Assembly (NCBI RefSeq): GCF_000282615.1
Contig: NZ_AKIY01000189.1
Location: forward strand, 62,001 to 126,000
DNA from: Bradyrhizobium sp. YR681
Lineage (GTDB): Bacteria; Pseudomonadota; Alphaproteobacteria; Rhizobiales; Xanthobacteraceae
Direction: 5' to 3'
Length of the DNA stretch: 64,000 bases
This document shows positions 29,873 through 38,702 of this stretch, piece by piece. The number at the start of each line of letters is the position of its first letter. Positions within the stretch are counted from its first letter, which is position 1. A model generated the notes under the pieces. That model made no database searches and was not told the origin of the DNA. It saw only the letters and a list, made by a program, of their open reading frames with translations. Position numbers and translations under genes: made by a program.

Positions 29873-31402
29873 TTGGCTGAGCAGTATACGATCAAAAGAG
29901 TGATCCTCAATCTACTCGACCAAGAAGCGCGTCCGTTCTCCATTGATGAAATCTACGAGTATTTCGAGACAAAAGGCTATCCAAGCCCTCGCTCATCCAT
30001 CCGTGGGCGTCTCAATTCGCTGGCGGAAGAGGGGCGGATTGCGCGTCTCGCTCGTGGTGTCTACGCCGCAAACGAATCCACCTTAGAGTTTACCCAATCA
30101 CACTACAGTCTCATCATGTCAGCGAAAGCTGGCGAGTGGGAGTCTTCCCCTCAAGAGATCGCCCGATCGCGTTTCCTCGAGTACACTGACGAGGCTATTG
30201 CAGAAAGGTTTAGATCGCTCGACGCCAGGGCCCTTCGAGAGTTGAGAGAGATCCCGTGCTTGTTCGCGTACGAGGCGCCAGTAGGCGCTTCGGCTCGGGT
30301 TGGTTGGCTTCGGGACATTCATGTTTTCCCTAACAGATTGCAGATTTGGTTCGCTCTGGACCAAGATATTCCAGCTATTCAACCTGATCAGCTTGTGAAA
30401 CATCAAAACAACCTAGGAATCAGCGCCTCAGAGCAACATCGTACGCATTGGGCCATCAAAAAGGTCGATCTGATCTCCGAGCTTTCGCTGGCAGGCATCT
30501 TGGAATTTTCTGAGCCTGATACTGAGATGCCGCCCGCTGAACCTCCGGCGGGACCTGGACCACAATTTCGACCAGTTGACGGAAAACTAACGGAAGTAGC
30601 AAGCTTGCCGCTTGAAGAAGAAGTGGCGCGACAGGATGGCCTGCATCGACTTCTTCGCCGCGATGCTGCACAGCTTGTTGCCTCCTTCCAGCGAGCGGCT
30701 AATCGCTATCCGGAGTTGGCGAGAGTCGTTGAGGAGTATTCCAGTCTCGTAGAAGAAGAGCTTGCGACTGCCAATGTGACGGCAATCTGGTCCGTCGGAA
30801 GTGCCCTTGCGAGTTTTGCCCAATCATATCGGGAGCAGAACGTGGGCGGTACAATAGCTGAGCCGCTTGAGCCGCAACTTGATGCGCTTCTGCAGCATGT
30901 CGTTAGACAGCATGGCGCCTTCATCATGGGGTTCAAGGAAGGACGTGAGCTTGTTCAGCGCTCAGACGAATTCGCGCTAGATAACGTTCGGCTCAGGGAA
31001 ATCAGGGAGCCTGGCGCGCCGCTACTCGACGAATTAGCCGATAACAGCGACCTGATCGAAGATCGAACGCGTGCGCACAACCGAGCCGTTCGAGACAACT
31101 TGTTAGAGGTCGATTGGACTGTCTCGCGCACTGCATATTCGGCCTATCTTCTAATTAGAAATAGCTTTCGAGCGATCATCAAATCTAGCGTCGGTGATAA
31201 TCCTAACGTCGGTACAATGCTTGGACTGGTGATCGGTGTTTCAACATTGGCCGGGGATCCAAACGCGGAGTTCCTGAGAGCCGCGATTCCGGTGTTGCAA
31301 CATCAAGGAGTCCAGCTTTTGGCGTTCTTCAACCATTCGCCTGAAATGCGTGGCTATGTGGAATGGGCGCTGAATCTCTTGGAAAAGGATCGGCACCGCT
31401 AG
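29873..31402 (+). CDS. Orphan winged-helix protein of unknown function, AT-richer than its surroundings
   Basis: A 509-residue protein from TTG 29873, preceded by GGAG at 29858-29861. The N-terminus (IKRVILNLLDQEARPFSIDE and GRLNSLAEEGRIARLARGVY) looks like a winged-helix DNA-binding domain of the antitoxin/AbiEi type. A middle region (LREIPCLFAYEAPVGASARV then HRTHWAIKKVDLISEL) looks like a separate conserved domain, and a helical C-terminus follows. Codon use and base composition differ from the flanking core genes, so lateral transfer is likely. I do not recognise the family; a role in stress or phage defence is possible but only a guess. Confidence 0.75.
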   Translation: MAEQYTIKRVILNLLDQEARPFSIDEIYEYFETKGYPSPRSSIRGRLNSLAEEGRIARLARGVYAANESTLEFTQSHYSLIMSAKAGEWESSPQEIARSRFLEYTDEAIAERFRSLDARALRELREIPCLFAYEAPVGASARVGWLRDIHVFPNRLQIWFALDQDIPAIQPDQLVKHQNNLGISASEQHRTHWAIKKVDLISELSLAGILEFSEPDTEMPPAEPPAGPGPQFRPVDGKLTEVASLPLEEEVARQDGLHRLLRRDAAQLVASFQRAANRYPELARVVEEYSSLVEEELATANVTAIWSVGSALASFAQSYREQNVGGTIAEPLEPQLDALLQHVVRQHGAFIMGFKEGRELVQRSDEFALDNVRLREIREPGAPLLDELADNSDLIEDRTRAHNRAVRDNLLEVDWTVSRTAYSAYLLIRNSFRAIIKSSVGDNPNVGTMLGLVIGVSTLAGDPNAEFLRAAIPVLQHQGVQLLAFFNHSPEMRGYVEWALNLLEKDRHR

Positions 31403-31458
31403 CTGTATCTCGATGTCGAAGCATGCCTACATCGAGGCAAAAAGGCGTCTCGCAGTAA

Positions 31459-31839
31459 ATGTCCGCCCGCCACCTCACCGTTTGGTACAACACCCGGTGC
31501 CCCGTCTGCGACGCCGGCATCGACTGGCAGCGCAACAAGCTGCTGGCGCTGGTGCGTGCGGGCAAGATCGAATTCAAGGACATCAACGAGCAGCCTGATG
31601 CGCTGGCGCAGTTCGGCGCCTCGCTCGACGACATCAGGCGGCGCCTGCATGCGACCGATGAGGCCGGCCGGCTCATTGTCGGCGCGGATGTCGCGATTGC
31701 GCTGTGGCGGCTGACGCCGGGGGAGGGGTGGCTTGCGGTGCTGCTGGGTAACCGTGTGATGCTGCGGTTCACGCGGTTCGCCTATGACAGGTTTGCCGAT
31801 CTGCTGTTTGCGTGGAACAAGCGGAGCGGGCGCTGGTGA
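31459..31839 (+). CDS. DCC-family thiol-disulfide oxidoreductase-like protein (DUF393)
   Basis: A 126-residue protein whose N-terminus VWYNTRCPVCDAGIDWQR carries the CxxC motif of the DUF393/DCC family. The remaining part, with FKDINEQPDALAQFG and later RFTRFAYDRFADLLFAWNKR, is typical. Members are thought to be thioredoxin-like redox proteins. No signal peptide is present. A separate conserved hypothetical gene converges on it downstream. Confidence 0.88.
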   Translation: MSARHLTVWYNTRCPVCDAGIDWQRNKLLALVRAGKIEFKDINEQPDALAQFGASLDDIRRRLHATDEAGRLIVGADVAIALWRLTPGEGWLAVLLGNRVMLRFTRFAYDRFADLLFAWNKRSGRW

Positions 31840-31857
31840 GCGCCCGCCTGTGTCGCC

Positions 31858-32094
31858 CTACTTCTTCTTCGCGCCGACCCGTTCGAGGTCCTTGATCGCC
31901 AGCGGCGGGCGGCCGGATTTTTCGGCGATCTCGCGGTCCTGCTCCATGATGAAGCCGCGCGCCGGCTCGTCGCCGTCGAGGCCGCCGAGCAGTTCCGACG
32001 GCACGCGCCGGTTCGAGCGCTGGGAGCCGTCCTCATAGAAGACGTTGAAAAAGGCGAATTCGCCCTTGGGATTGGTTCCGGGTTTTTTGGCCAT
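31858..32094 (-). CDS. Conserved small hypothetical protein, 78 residues
   Basis: Starts MAKKPGTNPKGEFAFFNVFY and ends GAKKK. A charged, probably globular protein with EDGSQRSNRRVPSELLGGLD in the middle. No domain with known role is seen. It is on the opposite strand to DCC, ending 18 bases from its stop. Confidence 0.7.
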   Translation of the reverse strand: MAKKPGTNPKGEFAFFNVFYEDGSQRSNRRVPSELLGGLDGDEPARGFIMEQDREIAEKSGRPPLAIKDLERVGAKKK

Positions 32095-32682
32095 GGCGGG
32101 CTTGTCGTCGATCAGGGCGCCATAGTCAAATGACTTTGGCGGGTTTTTGGTGGTCAGCCGCGGCCCTTGCGGCGGCAGAACGGGCTGCCCGATCGATCGA
32201 CGAGATCCGCTGGCGAGAGGTTCGGGCAGGATGGAGAAGGCCAGCGCTTCGCAAAATCCGATGTGGTCCGTTGATGGGACCCTCGCCTCAATAAACGGCG
32301 GGCCGCAAAGCCCGCCGTTTATTTTTGGTCTTCAGCGTCGCCCGGGGCTGGCGGGGCGACAACCTAGAATAGAAGGCTAATACCTTCGCTCCGCGATGGC
32401 AAGGCAAATCACCGGCGCGTCGATGTCGCAGCGTGCGGATCAGATATGCGTCGATCACGATCGCTGATTTTCGATTTGCATCGAAGCAAATTGTTTGGAT
32501 CGCCAAATCACTTTGTTCATATTCGCGTCTCTTGCAATGCAGCGAGCGTTGCGCGCCTTGTACGAAGACGCGTTGGGCTGCACGTCTTCCCGTCTGCGTG
32601 CGGACAGTGTGATCTCGTGCGTGCTCGGGTTCCATCTTCGCGGTGCACATTTCAATGTGCGCGCCGGAATGACGAATCGGAG
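32095..32682. other. 588-base spacer with an orphan terminator
   Basis: No convincing protein gene is found; open frames here are weak. The main feature is the strong plus-strand terminator at 32293-32326. Some transcript, perhaps an untranslated RNA beginning near 32100-32200, may end there. The remaining part, 32330-32682, shows nothing recognisable. Confidence 0.5.
32293..32326 (+). terminator. Orphan rho-independent terminator on the plus strand
   Basis: Arms AAACGGCGGGC (32293-32303) and GCCCGCCGTTT (32310-32320) are perfectly complementary around CGCAAA, followed by ATTTTT. No plus-strand gene ends within 450 bases upstream except the DCC gene at 31839. Confidence 0.85.
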
Positions 32683-33624
32683 TTACGGCGCCACCAGCTC
32701 CACGCGCCGGTTCAGCGCGCGGCCGGCATCCGTTGCATTCGAGCCGACCGGAGCCAGCAATCCCACGCCGGCGGTGCGCAGCCGCGGCTGCGCGATGCGA
32801 AAATTCTTCACCAGCTCGACGGCAACGGCTTCGGCGCGGCGCTTCGACAGATCGAGATTGTATTCATACGCGCCCTGGCTGTCGGTGTGGCCGACGATGA
32901 AGACGTTGAGCTGCGGCTGGCTCGCAAGCAGCTTTGCGATCTGCTCCAACGTCGGGCGGCTCTCCGGCTTCAGCACCGCCTTGTCGGTGTCGAAATAGAT
33001 GCCGTAGAGCGCGATGTGACCGGTCTCGCCAAGACCCTTCGCCATCGCGGCGGAGTCGACCATCTTGTTCGCGATCGCGCCAAGCTCCGCGACGGTAACC
33101 TGCGCGGTGATGTCCTGGTTGTTCTGGCTGACGATGACGCTGGCAAAAGTCTCGCGCCCGCCCTCGCTCTTGCGGCCAGAGAAATAGCGGTAGTTGAAGC
33201 CGTCGACCCACATCTGCGGCACCGGCAGCGTGTCGATGCTTTCGGTGAAGGGAATGGCGCCGCAGGCATCGGTGTCGCAGGACAGCAGCGTCTCGAAGCC
33301 GGCTTTGGCAAGCTGTGTTTCGAAATTGCGCGACACCTCCAGGATCGAAGGGCCGGGATTGGTGCGATAGGCGATGCGGACGATGCGGCCTTCGAGCCGG
33401 CGTGCATCGGTGGGCTGGCCGTCCTTGAAGGCAGCCGCCTGCATCCGCGTCGCGTCAAAATCCTTCACCACATAGCCGGTGACGATGCTGCCGCTGAAGC
33501 GGCCGATGCCGGGATAGTCGCGGCTGCCGGCGACATCGCGCGTTTGCGCGGCGGCTGGGGTGATGGCGTGGAGGGAAAGCACGGCGAGGGCAGCGAGCAT
33601 CCGGCAATGACTGGGCATGGTCAT
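32683..33624 (-). CDS. OmpA-family outer-membrane protein with N-terminal DUF4892-like domain
   Basis: A 313-residue exported protein. The signal peptide is MTMPSHCRMLAALAVLSLHA with cleavage after AAA-Q near residue 27. The middle part resembles DUF4892 (DYPGIGRFSGSIVTGYVVKD), and the C-terminal OmpA domain carries the peptidoglycan-binding motif NVFIVGHTDSQGAYEYNLDL then LSKRRAEAV. It should anchor the outer membrane to the cell wall. Start ATG 33624 or 33618 are equally possible. It is divergent from the lytic transglycosylase. Confidence 0.9.
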   Translation of the reverse strand: MTMPSHCRMLAALAVLSLHAITPAAAQTRDVAGSRDYPGIGRFSGSIVTGYVVKDFDATRMQAAAFKDGQPTDARRLEGRIVRIAYRTNPGPSILEVSRNFETQLAKAGFETLLSCDTDACGAIPFTESIDTLPVPQMWVDGFNYRYFSGRKSEGGRETFASVIVSQNNQDITAQVTVAELGAIANKMVDSAAMAKGLGETGHIALYGIYFDTDKAVLKPESRPTLEQIAKLLASQPQLNVFIVGHTDSQGAYEYNLDLSKRRAEAVAVELVKNFRIAQPRLRTAGVGLLAPVGSNATDAGRALNRRVELVAP

Positions 33625-33774
33625 CTCGATCGGTTGGAACGGGGCGAGCGCTGCTCTTTAGTCGCATCCGCGGCGGGATCGGTTCTGCCGAGGCGAGGTT
33701 TTGCCGCTTTGACGCGAATCCGGTTCCCGGGCATGATCGCGCCGCTTCGCGCACCTTCCAAAGGATTTTCCCAC

Positions 33775-34581
33775 ATGTCGAGACTTGCCCTGGCCACCGC
33801 CTTCGTCGTCTGTCTGGCCGGCGGCTCGGCGCATGCAGCGCGCTGCGGCGGCGACTTCAATAGCTTCGTTGCCACCATGGCCTCGGAAGCGCAGGCGGCC
33901 GGCGTTTCGGCGAGCACGACCAATGCGGCGCTCAGCGGCGTGACCCCCGATGGCGCGGTGCTCGCCTTCGACCGGCGCCAGCGCTACACCTTCAACAAGA
34001 GTTTCGAGCAGTACGTCTCGACCCGCGTCGGACCGGGCCGCATCAATGGCGGCAAGGCGCTGCTCCAGCGTCATGCCGGGCTGCTCTCGCGGATCGAGCA
34101 GCAGTTCGGCGTGCCGCGCTATATCCTGGTTGCGATCTGGGGGCTGGAGAGCGATTTCGGCAAGGGCGACATCGGCAAGATGCCGGTGATCCGGACGCTG
34201 GCGACGCTCGCGCATGATTGCCGCCGCACCGATCTGTTCCAGGGCGAGCTGCTCGCAGCCCTCAAGATCGTCCAGCGCGGCGACCTGCCGCTGCGCGACC
34301 TCATCGGCGCCTTTGCCGGCGAGATCGGCCAGACCCAGTTCCTGCCGTCGTCCTACATCAAATACGGCGTCGATTTCGACGGTGACGGCCATGTCGACCT
34401 TCGCCACAGCGTGCCCGACGTGCTCGCCTCGACCGCGAACCTGCTGCACAGCAACGGTTTCAAGATGGGCCAGCCCTATGGCGAAGGCACCGCCAATTTC
34501 GAGGCGATGCGGGAGTGGAACAGGGCAGTGGTCTATCGCAAGACGATCGGCTATTTTGCCGATAGGCTGGCGGGGCAGTGA
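33775..34581 (+). CDS. Periplasmic lytic murein transglycosylase (MltB-type)
   Basis: A 268-residue exported enzyme that cleaves peptidoglycan glycan strands. The signal peptide is MSRLALATAFVVCLAGGSAHA. The catalytic glutamate lies in AIWGLESDFGKGDIGKMPVI, and IGAFAGEIGQTQFLPSSY matches the SLT_2/MltB fold. ATG 33775 is chosen since a longer frame upstream has no homology and no signal. No lipobox cysteine is seen. It is divergent from the OmpA gene with about 150 bases between. Confidence 0.92.
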   Translation: MSRLALATAFVVCLAGGSAHAARCGGDFNSFVATMASEAQAAGVSASTTNAALSGVTPDGAVLAFDRRQRYTFNKSFEQYVSTRVGPGRINGGKALLQRHAGLLSRIEQQFGVPRYILVAIWGLESDFGKGDIGKMPVIRTLATLAHDCRRTDLFQGELLAALKIVQRGDLPLRDLIGAFAGEIGQTQFLPSSYIKYGVDFDGDGHVDLRHSVPDVLASTANLLHSNGFKMGQPYGEGTANFEAMREWNRAVVYRKTIGYFADRLAGQ

Positions 34582-34593
34582 CCTCGTACTCAG

Positions 34594-34689
34594 TCTCGTA
34601 GGGTGGGCAAAGGCGCAAAGCGCCGTGCCCACCAATTCCATCCGTTGTCGGAAGTCGTGGGCACGCTACGCTTTGCCCACCCTACGAGA
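34594..34689. repeat. Palindromic intergenic repeat, 96 bases
   Basis: TCTCGTAGGGTGGGCAAAG at the left edge pairs with CTTTGCCCACCCTACGAGA at the right, and inner GCGCCGTGCCCAC pairs with GTGGGCACG. The same edge sequence is seen at 6504-6596. It lies at a convergent junction. Confidence 0.85.
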
Positions 34690-34721
34690 TCGGAGGGCGA
34701 GGCAACGCTATCGCGTCACAG

Positions 34722-35552
34722 TCATTTCCCCTTCGCCATCTTCTCCAGCTTCCTCTGCAACGGCGCCCAATAGGTCCCCGGGCGGAAGCGCTGCAGCAGG
34801 TCCATGAAGCGGGCGTCGTTGCCGATCAGGATGCGCGGCTCGTTCTTCTCGATACCCCTGATGATGCGCAGTGCGGCGTCCTTCGGCGTGGTCCGGGCCG
34901 CAGTCTCGAACCGCTCGATCATTTGCGAGCGGCGCGCATTGTCGTTGACGCCGACCCCGGTGCGCGAGTTGCGCGCGATCGCGGTGGCGATGCCGCCGGG
35001 GTGCACCACCGACAGTTTGACCGGACTGCCCGCCACCGCGAGCTCATGCCGCACGCTCTCGGAAAAGCCGCGCACCGCGAACTTGGCCGCCGCATAGGCC
35101 GATTGTCCCGGCGGCGCGATGATGCCGAAGATCGACGAGACGTTGACGATGTGGGCTTCCGGCCTCGTCTTCAGATGCGGCAGGAAGGCGCGCGTGCCAT
35201 GCACCACGCCCCAGAAATTGATGTCGAACAGCCATTCCATCTCGGCCTGGTCGATCTCCTCGAACGTGCCCAGCAGCGCCACGCCGGCATTGTTGACGAC
35301 GATGCCGAGCGACGGATGCGCCGCGATCGCATCAGCCGCGAATTGCGCGATGTCGCCGGCGTCGCTGACATCGACGCGATGCACACTGACTTTTCGCGCG
35401 GGTCCGATCTCCCTGGCCAGCGCTTGCAGCCCGGCCTCGTCGCGATCGGCGAGCGCGAGATCGCAGCCGCGCCCGGCGAGCTCGATGGCCAGCGCGCGGC
35501 CGATGCCGCTCGCTGCTCCCGTGATGGCGGCGGCGCCGCGAATCGCTGTCAT
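34722..35552 (-). CDS. Short-chain dehydrogenase/reductase
   Basis: A 276-residue NAD(P)-dependent oxidoreductase with the Rossmann motif AAAITGAASGIGRALAIELA and the catalytic YAAAK (Tyr-Lys pair) in GQSAYAAAKFAVRGFSESVR. Substrate unknown. Start ATG 35552 is chosen because a GGGGGGAA site precedes it, instead of TTG 35567. The C-terminal half contains GTYWAPLQRKLEKMAKGK and is similar to the membrane-near SDR class. Confidence 0.88.
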   Translation of the reverse strand: MTAIRGAAAITGAASGIGRALAIELAGRGCDLALADRDEAGLQALAREIGPARKVSVHRVDVSDAGDIAQFAADAIAAHPSLGIVVNNAGVALLGTFEEIDQAEMEWLFDINFWGVVHGTRAFLPHLKTRPEAHIVNVSSIFGIIAPPGQSAYAAAKFAVRGFSESVRHELAVAGSPVKLSVVHPGGIATAIARNSRTGVGVNDNARRSQMIERFETAARTTPKDAALRIIRGIEKNEPRILIGNDARFMDLLQRFRPGTYWAPLQRKLEKMAKGK

Positions 35553-35681
35553 GGATTCCCCCCTCAAGCCCCGTTCAGGGAACTATGATTTACATTTTTT
35601 CAGAATGGAACCGAACCGTATGGGAATTCGCTCCTTAACTTACGGGACTTGAACAGAAGCCAGCAACATTGGGAGCCGTCG

Positions 35682-36056
35682 ATGGGACAATCAACGCCAT
35701 TCGCCGCAATAGCGCTCATCGTTGAAGACGACGCCATGCAGCGGGAGATGCTCAGCCTGCTGCTGGAAGAGAGTGGCTATCAGGTTATCCAGTGTGAGAG
35801 TGCCGAGGCGGCCGAGCGTGTGCTGGATAAAAATGCCGGCGCGCTATGCCTGATGCTGACCGACGTGCAGCTCGCGGGCCGCATGACCGGCGTCGAACTG
35901 GCCCATGTCGCAAAGGACCGGAATCCGAAGCTGGATGTCGTCGTCACCTCCGGCCGCCCCTTGATGCAAGCCCTGCCCGATGGCGCCAAATTCTGGGCCA
36001 AGCCGTGGGCGCCGCTCGACGTGCTGCGCGAAGCCGAGCTCGCGCAGCTGAATTAA
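35682..36056 (+). CDS. Stand-alone response-regulator receiver domain protein
   Basis: A 124-residue single-domain receiver. ALIVEDDAMQREMLSLLLEE holds the acidic pair, the phosphoacceptor Asp lies in CLMLTDVQLAGRMTGVEL, Thr/Ser in VVVTSGRP, and the Lys in FWAKPWAPLD. It has no output domain, so it would work as a phosphate relay or through protein contact. A site GGGAG lies just ahead of ATG 35682. The stop overlaps the convergent AraC gene by four bases. Confidence 0.9.
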   Translation: MGQSTPFAAIALIVEDDAMQREMLSLLLEESGYQVIQCESAEAAERVLDKNAGALCLMLTDVQLAGRMTGVELAHVAKDRNPKLDVVVTSGRPLMQALPDGAKFWAKPWAPLDVLREAELAQLN

Positions 36057-36913
36057 CGCAGCACCACCTCCCGCTCGGTCCAGCGCAGATAGTGCCGCGG
36101 TGCCGCGCCCAGTTCGCGCTTGAACATCGCGGCGAACGCGCTCGGGCTGTCGTAGCCGACGTCGAGCGCGACGCAAGTCACGGCCTCGCCGGCACCTAAT
36201 CGCGCCAGCGCTTCCAGCAGGCGGACGCGCTGGCGCCAAGCCGAGAAGCTCTGGCCGGTCTCGCGGCGGAACAGCCGTGTCAGTGTCCGCCGGCTAAGGC
36301 TGCATTTGTCGGCCCAATCATCGAGCGTGAGGTCCGAGGAGGGATCGCCGAGCACCGCCTTGCAGATGGCGGCAAGACGCGGGTCCGGCGGCATCTGCAC
36401 ATGTAGCGTCACCTCCGGCATACGCGCGATCTCGGTGAGCAGGAATTCGATCAGCTTGCCGTCGCGTCCATCCTGGTCGTAGGTCTGCGGCATGCGCACG
36501 GCTTCGTCCATCAGCGCCTCGACCAGCGAGGAGGCGCGGATCAGGCGGCACGTATCGGCGGCATTCTGCTCACGATCCGGCGTGACGTAGATCGTCTGCG
36601 CCTCGACCTCGCCCCAGGCGCGCGACTGATGCACGACGCCGGCGGGAATCCACAGGCCATGGCCGGGCGGGATCACGAAATGGCCGCGCTCGGTCATCAT
36701 CGCCGTCACGCCCGCGATCTGCAGGATGAATTGATCGCGCCGATGCGCGTGCCGCGTGCTGGTGCTTTCGTTCGGATAGATTGCGGTCATCGCGCCGACC
36801 GGCCGCTCGACCTTTTGAAGCTGTCCGGCATAGCGTGCGACATTTGCAGGGCCCACCTGCTTGTGGTCGACGCGCAATTCACCAGTGTCATTTCGCCGCG
36901 CTGCGATTTTCAC
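36053..36913 (-). CDS. AraC-family transcriptional regulator with N-terminal cupin
   Basis: A 286-residue regulator. The N-terminal half has the cupin-like sensor (RRDQFILQIAGVTAMMTERG, then FVIPPGHGLWIPAGVVHQSR), and the C-terminal half has the two HTH motifs of AraC (LDDWADKCSLSRRTLTRLFR and VTCVALDVGYDSPSAFAAMF). It starts with GTG 36913. It lies upstream and divergent to the peptide ABC operon, so it may regulate it. The class (NimR-like) often controls neighbouring transporters. Confidence 0.9.
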   Translation of the reverse strand: MKIAARRNDTGELRVDHKQVGPANVARYAGQLQKVERPVGAMTAIYPNESTSTRHAHRRDQFILQIAGVTAMMTERGHFVIPPGHGLWIPAGVVHQSRAWGEVEAQTIYVTPDREQNAADTCRLIRASSLVEALMDEAVRMPQTYDQDGRDGKLIEFLLTEIARMPEVTLHVQMPPDPRLAAICKAVLGDPSSDLTLDDWADKCSLSRRTLTRLFRRETGQSFSAWRQRVRLLEALARLGAGEAVTCVALDVGYDSPSAFAAMFKRELGAAPRHYLRWTEREVVLR

Positions 36914-37124
36914 GTGTCGTGAGCTCCCGGCTTAAGTCCTTTTCGCAAGGCTCTTATGCATCTTCCGGGCCAGATATGGCCCGATCGCGATGGTTATTGT
37001 CCCCAATCAGGTAGCGCGGGACAGAGCGTTTGGCAACAATACGCGCGCCCACGACATTCGCTGAACCCGAATGCGTCGCTTGGCAAAGTCCTTCTCACGT
37101 CGATATGCGACCACGGAGAGCTCG

Positions 37125-38702
37125 ATGAACAGACGCGAATTCACCCAGGCCATGCTGGCCGCGGGCGCCGCCATCCCCTTCGGCATCACGCGCGCAGCCG
37201 GCCAGACCCGCGGTGGAACGCTCAACACCATCATCCAGCCCGAGCCGCCGCTGCTTGTGACCGCATTCAACCAGCAGCAGCCGACGCTGACGCTCGGCGG
37301 CAAGATCTATGAGAGCCTTCTCAAATACGGCGATGATCTCAAACCGATGCCCGGCATGGCGCAGTCCTGGGAGATTTCACCCGACGGCCTCACCTATACG
37401 TTCAAGCTGTTTCCCAACATCACCTTCCACGACGGCAAGCCGATGACATCAGAGGACGTCGTGTTCAGCTGCATGAAGGTGTTGACTGAGACGCATCCGC
37501 GCGCGCGGCAGAATTTTGCACGCGTCGCCTCCGCCGAAGCGCCCGATCCGCTCACCGTCGTGTTCAAGCTCAAGCAGCCCTTTGCGCCGTTCCTCGGCTG
37601 CTTCGACTGCACCTCGGCGCCGATCCTGCCCAAGCACATCTATGAAGGTACCGACTTTCGCAAGAACCCGCTGAACGACAAGGCGATCGGCACCGGCCCG
37701 TTCAAGCTGAAGGAGTGGGTGCGCGGCTCGCATGTGCATCTCGTCAGGCACGAGGGCTATTACCTCAAGGACCAGCCCTATCTCGACGAGATCATCTACC
37801 GCATCATCCCGGATTCGGCCTCGCGCGCGCTGGCGCTGGAGAACGGAACGGTGCAGCTCGCGCAATGGACCGACGTCGAGTTCTTCGACGTGCAGCGCTT
37901 CAAGGCGCAGAAGAATCTCGAAGTCACCACCAAGGGCTATGAATATTTCGCGCCGCATCAATGGCTCGAAATGAACAACCGCATCGCGCCGATGAACGAC
38001 AAGCGCTTCCGCCAGGCCGTGATGCACCTGATCGACCGCGACGCGCTCGCCAAGCGCATCTATTTCGGCAACGCCAAGGTCGCAACCGGCCCGATCTCGT
38101 CCAAGACGAAATTCTATGATGGCAAGGTCAAGCGCTACGACTATTCGATCGATAAGGCCAAGGCGCTGCTCGACGAGATGGGCCTGAAGCCCGACGCCAA
38201 CGGCAAGCGTGCCGAGATCAAATATGTCGTGCCGCCTTACGGCGAATCCTATCAGCGCGCCGGCGAGTTCTTCCGTCAGAGCTTTGCCCGTGTTGGCATC
38301 GATCTCGTCCTTGTCGGCACCGACATGGCTGGCTGGGCCGAGAAGGTCGGCAACTGGGACTACGAGATGACCCAGAATCTGCTCTACCAGCTCGGCGATC
38401 CCGCGCTCGGCGTTTCCCGCACCTATGTCTCCTCGAACATCAAGAAGGGCATCCTGTTCTCGAACACGGAAGGTTATTCCAACCCCGAGGTGGACAAGCT
38501 GTTCGACGAGGCCGCGGTCACGCTCGACGAGGCCAAGCGCCAGGAGCTCTATTCCAAGGTGCAAGCGATCCTGGTCGAGGACGTGCCGGTCGCCTGGACG
38601 CTGGAGCTCGAATATCCCATCATCTACGACAAGGCGTTCAAGAACGTCGTGTCGACCGGCATCGGCTCGCACGAAACCTTCGGGTCGGTCTACAAATCGT
38701 GA
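37125..38702 (+). CDS. Peptide/nickel-type ABC transporter substrate-binding protein, Tat signal
   Basis: A 525-residue periplasmic binding protein (SBP_bac_5). The N-terminus MNRREFTQAMLAAGAAIPFG has the twin-arginine motif, and GTLNTIIQPEPPLLVTAFNQ starts the mature protein. The conserved AMSWEISPDG-like region (AQSWEISPDGLTYTFKLFPN) is typical. It should capture a peptide for the downstream permeases. ATG 37125 has a GGAGA site; the upstream in-frame start at 37071 would spoil the signal. Overlaps the next gene by four bases (GTGA). Confidence 0.93.
   Translation: MNRREFTQAMLAAGAAIPFGITRAAGQTRGGTLNTIIQPEPPLLVTAFNQQQPTLTLGGKIYESLLKYGDDLKPMPGMAQSWEISPDGLTYTFKLFPNITFHDGKPMTSEDVVFSCMKVLTETHPRARQNFARVASAEAPDPLTVVFKLKQPFAPFLGCFDCTSAPILPKHIYEGTDFRKNPLNDKAIGTGPFKLKEWVRGSHVHLVRHEGYYLKDQPYLDEIIYRIIPDSASRALALENGTVQLAQWTDVEFFDVQRFKAQKNLEVTTKGYEYFAPHQWLEMNNRIAPMNDKRFRQAVMHLIDRDALAKRIYFGNAKVATGPISSKTKFYDGKVKRYDYSIDKAKALLDEMGLKPDANGKRAEIKYVVPPYGESYQRAGEFFRQSFARVGIDLVLVGTDMAGWAEKVGNWDYEMTQNLLYQLGDPALGVSRTYVSSNIKKGILFSNTEGYSNPEVDKLFDEAAVTLDEAKRQELYSKVQAILVEDVPVAWTLELEYPIIYDKAFKNVVSTGIGSHETFGSVYKS

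Noticed and set aside
32446..33774. N-terminal extension of the lytic transglycosylase
   Set aside because: It lies opposite to the OmpA gene, has no homology and would bury the signal peptide that begins at 33775.
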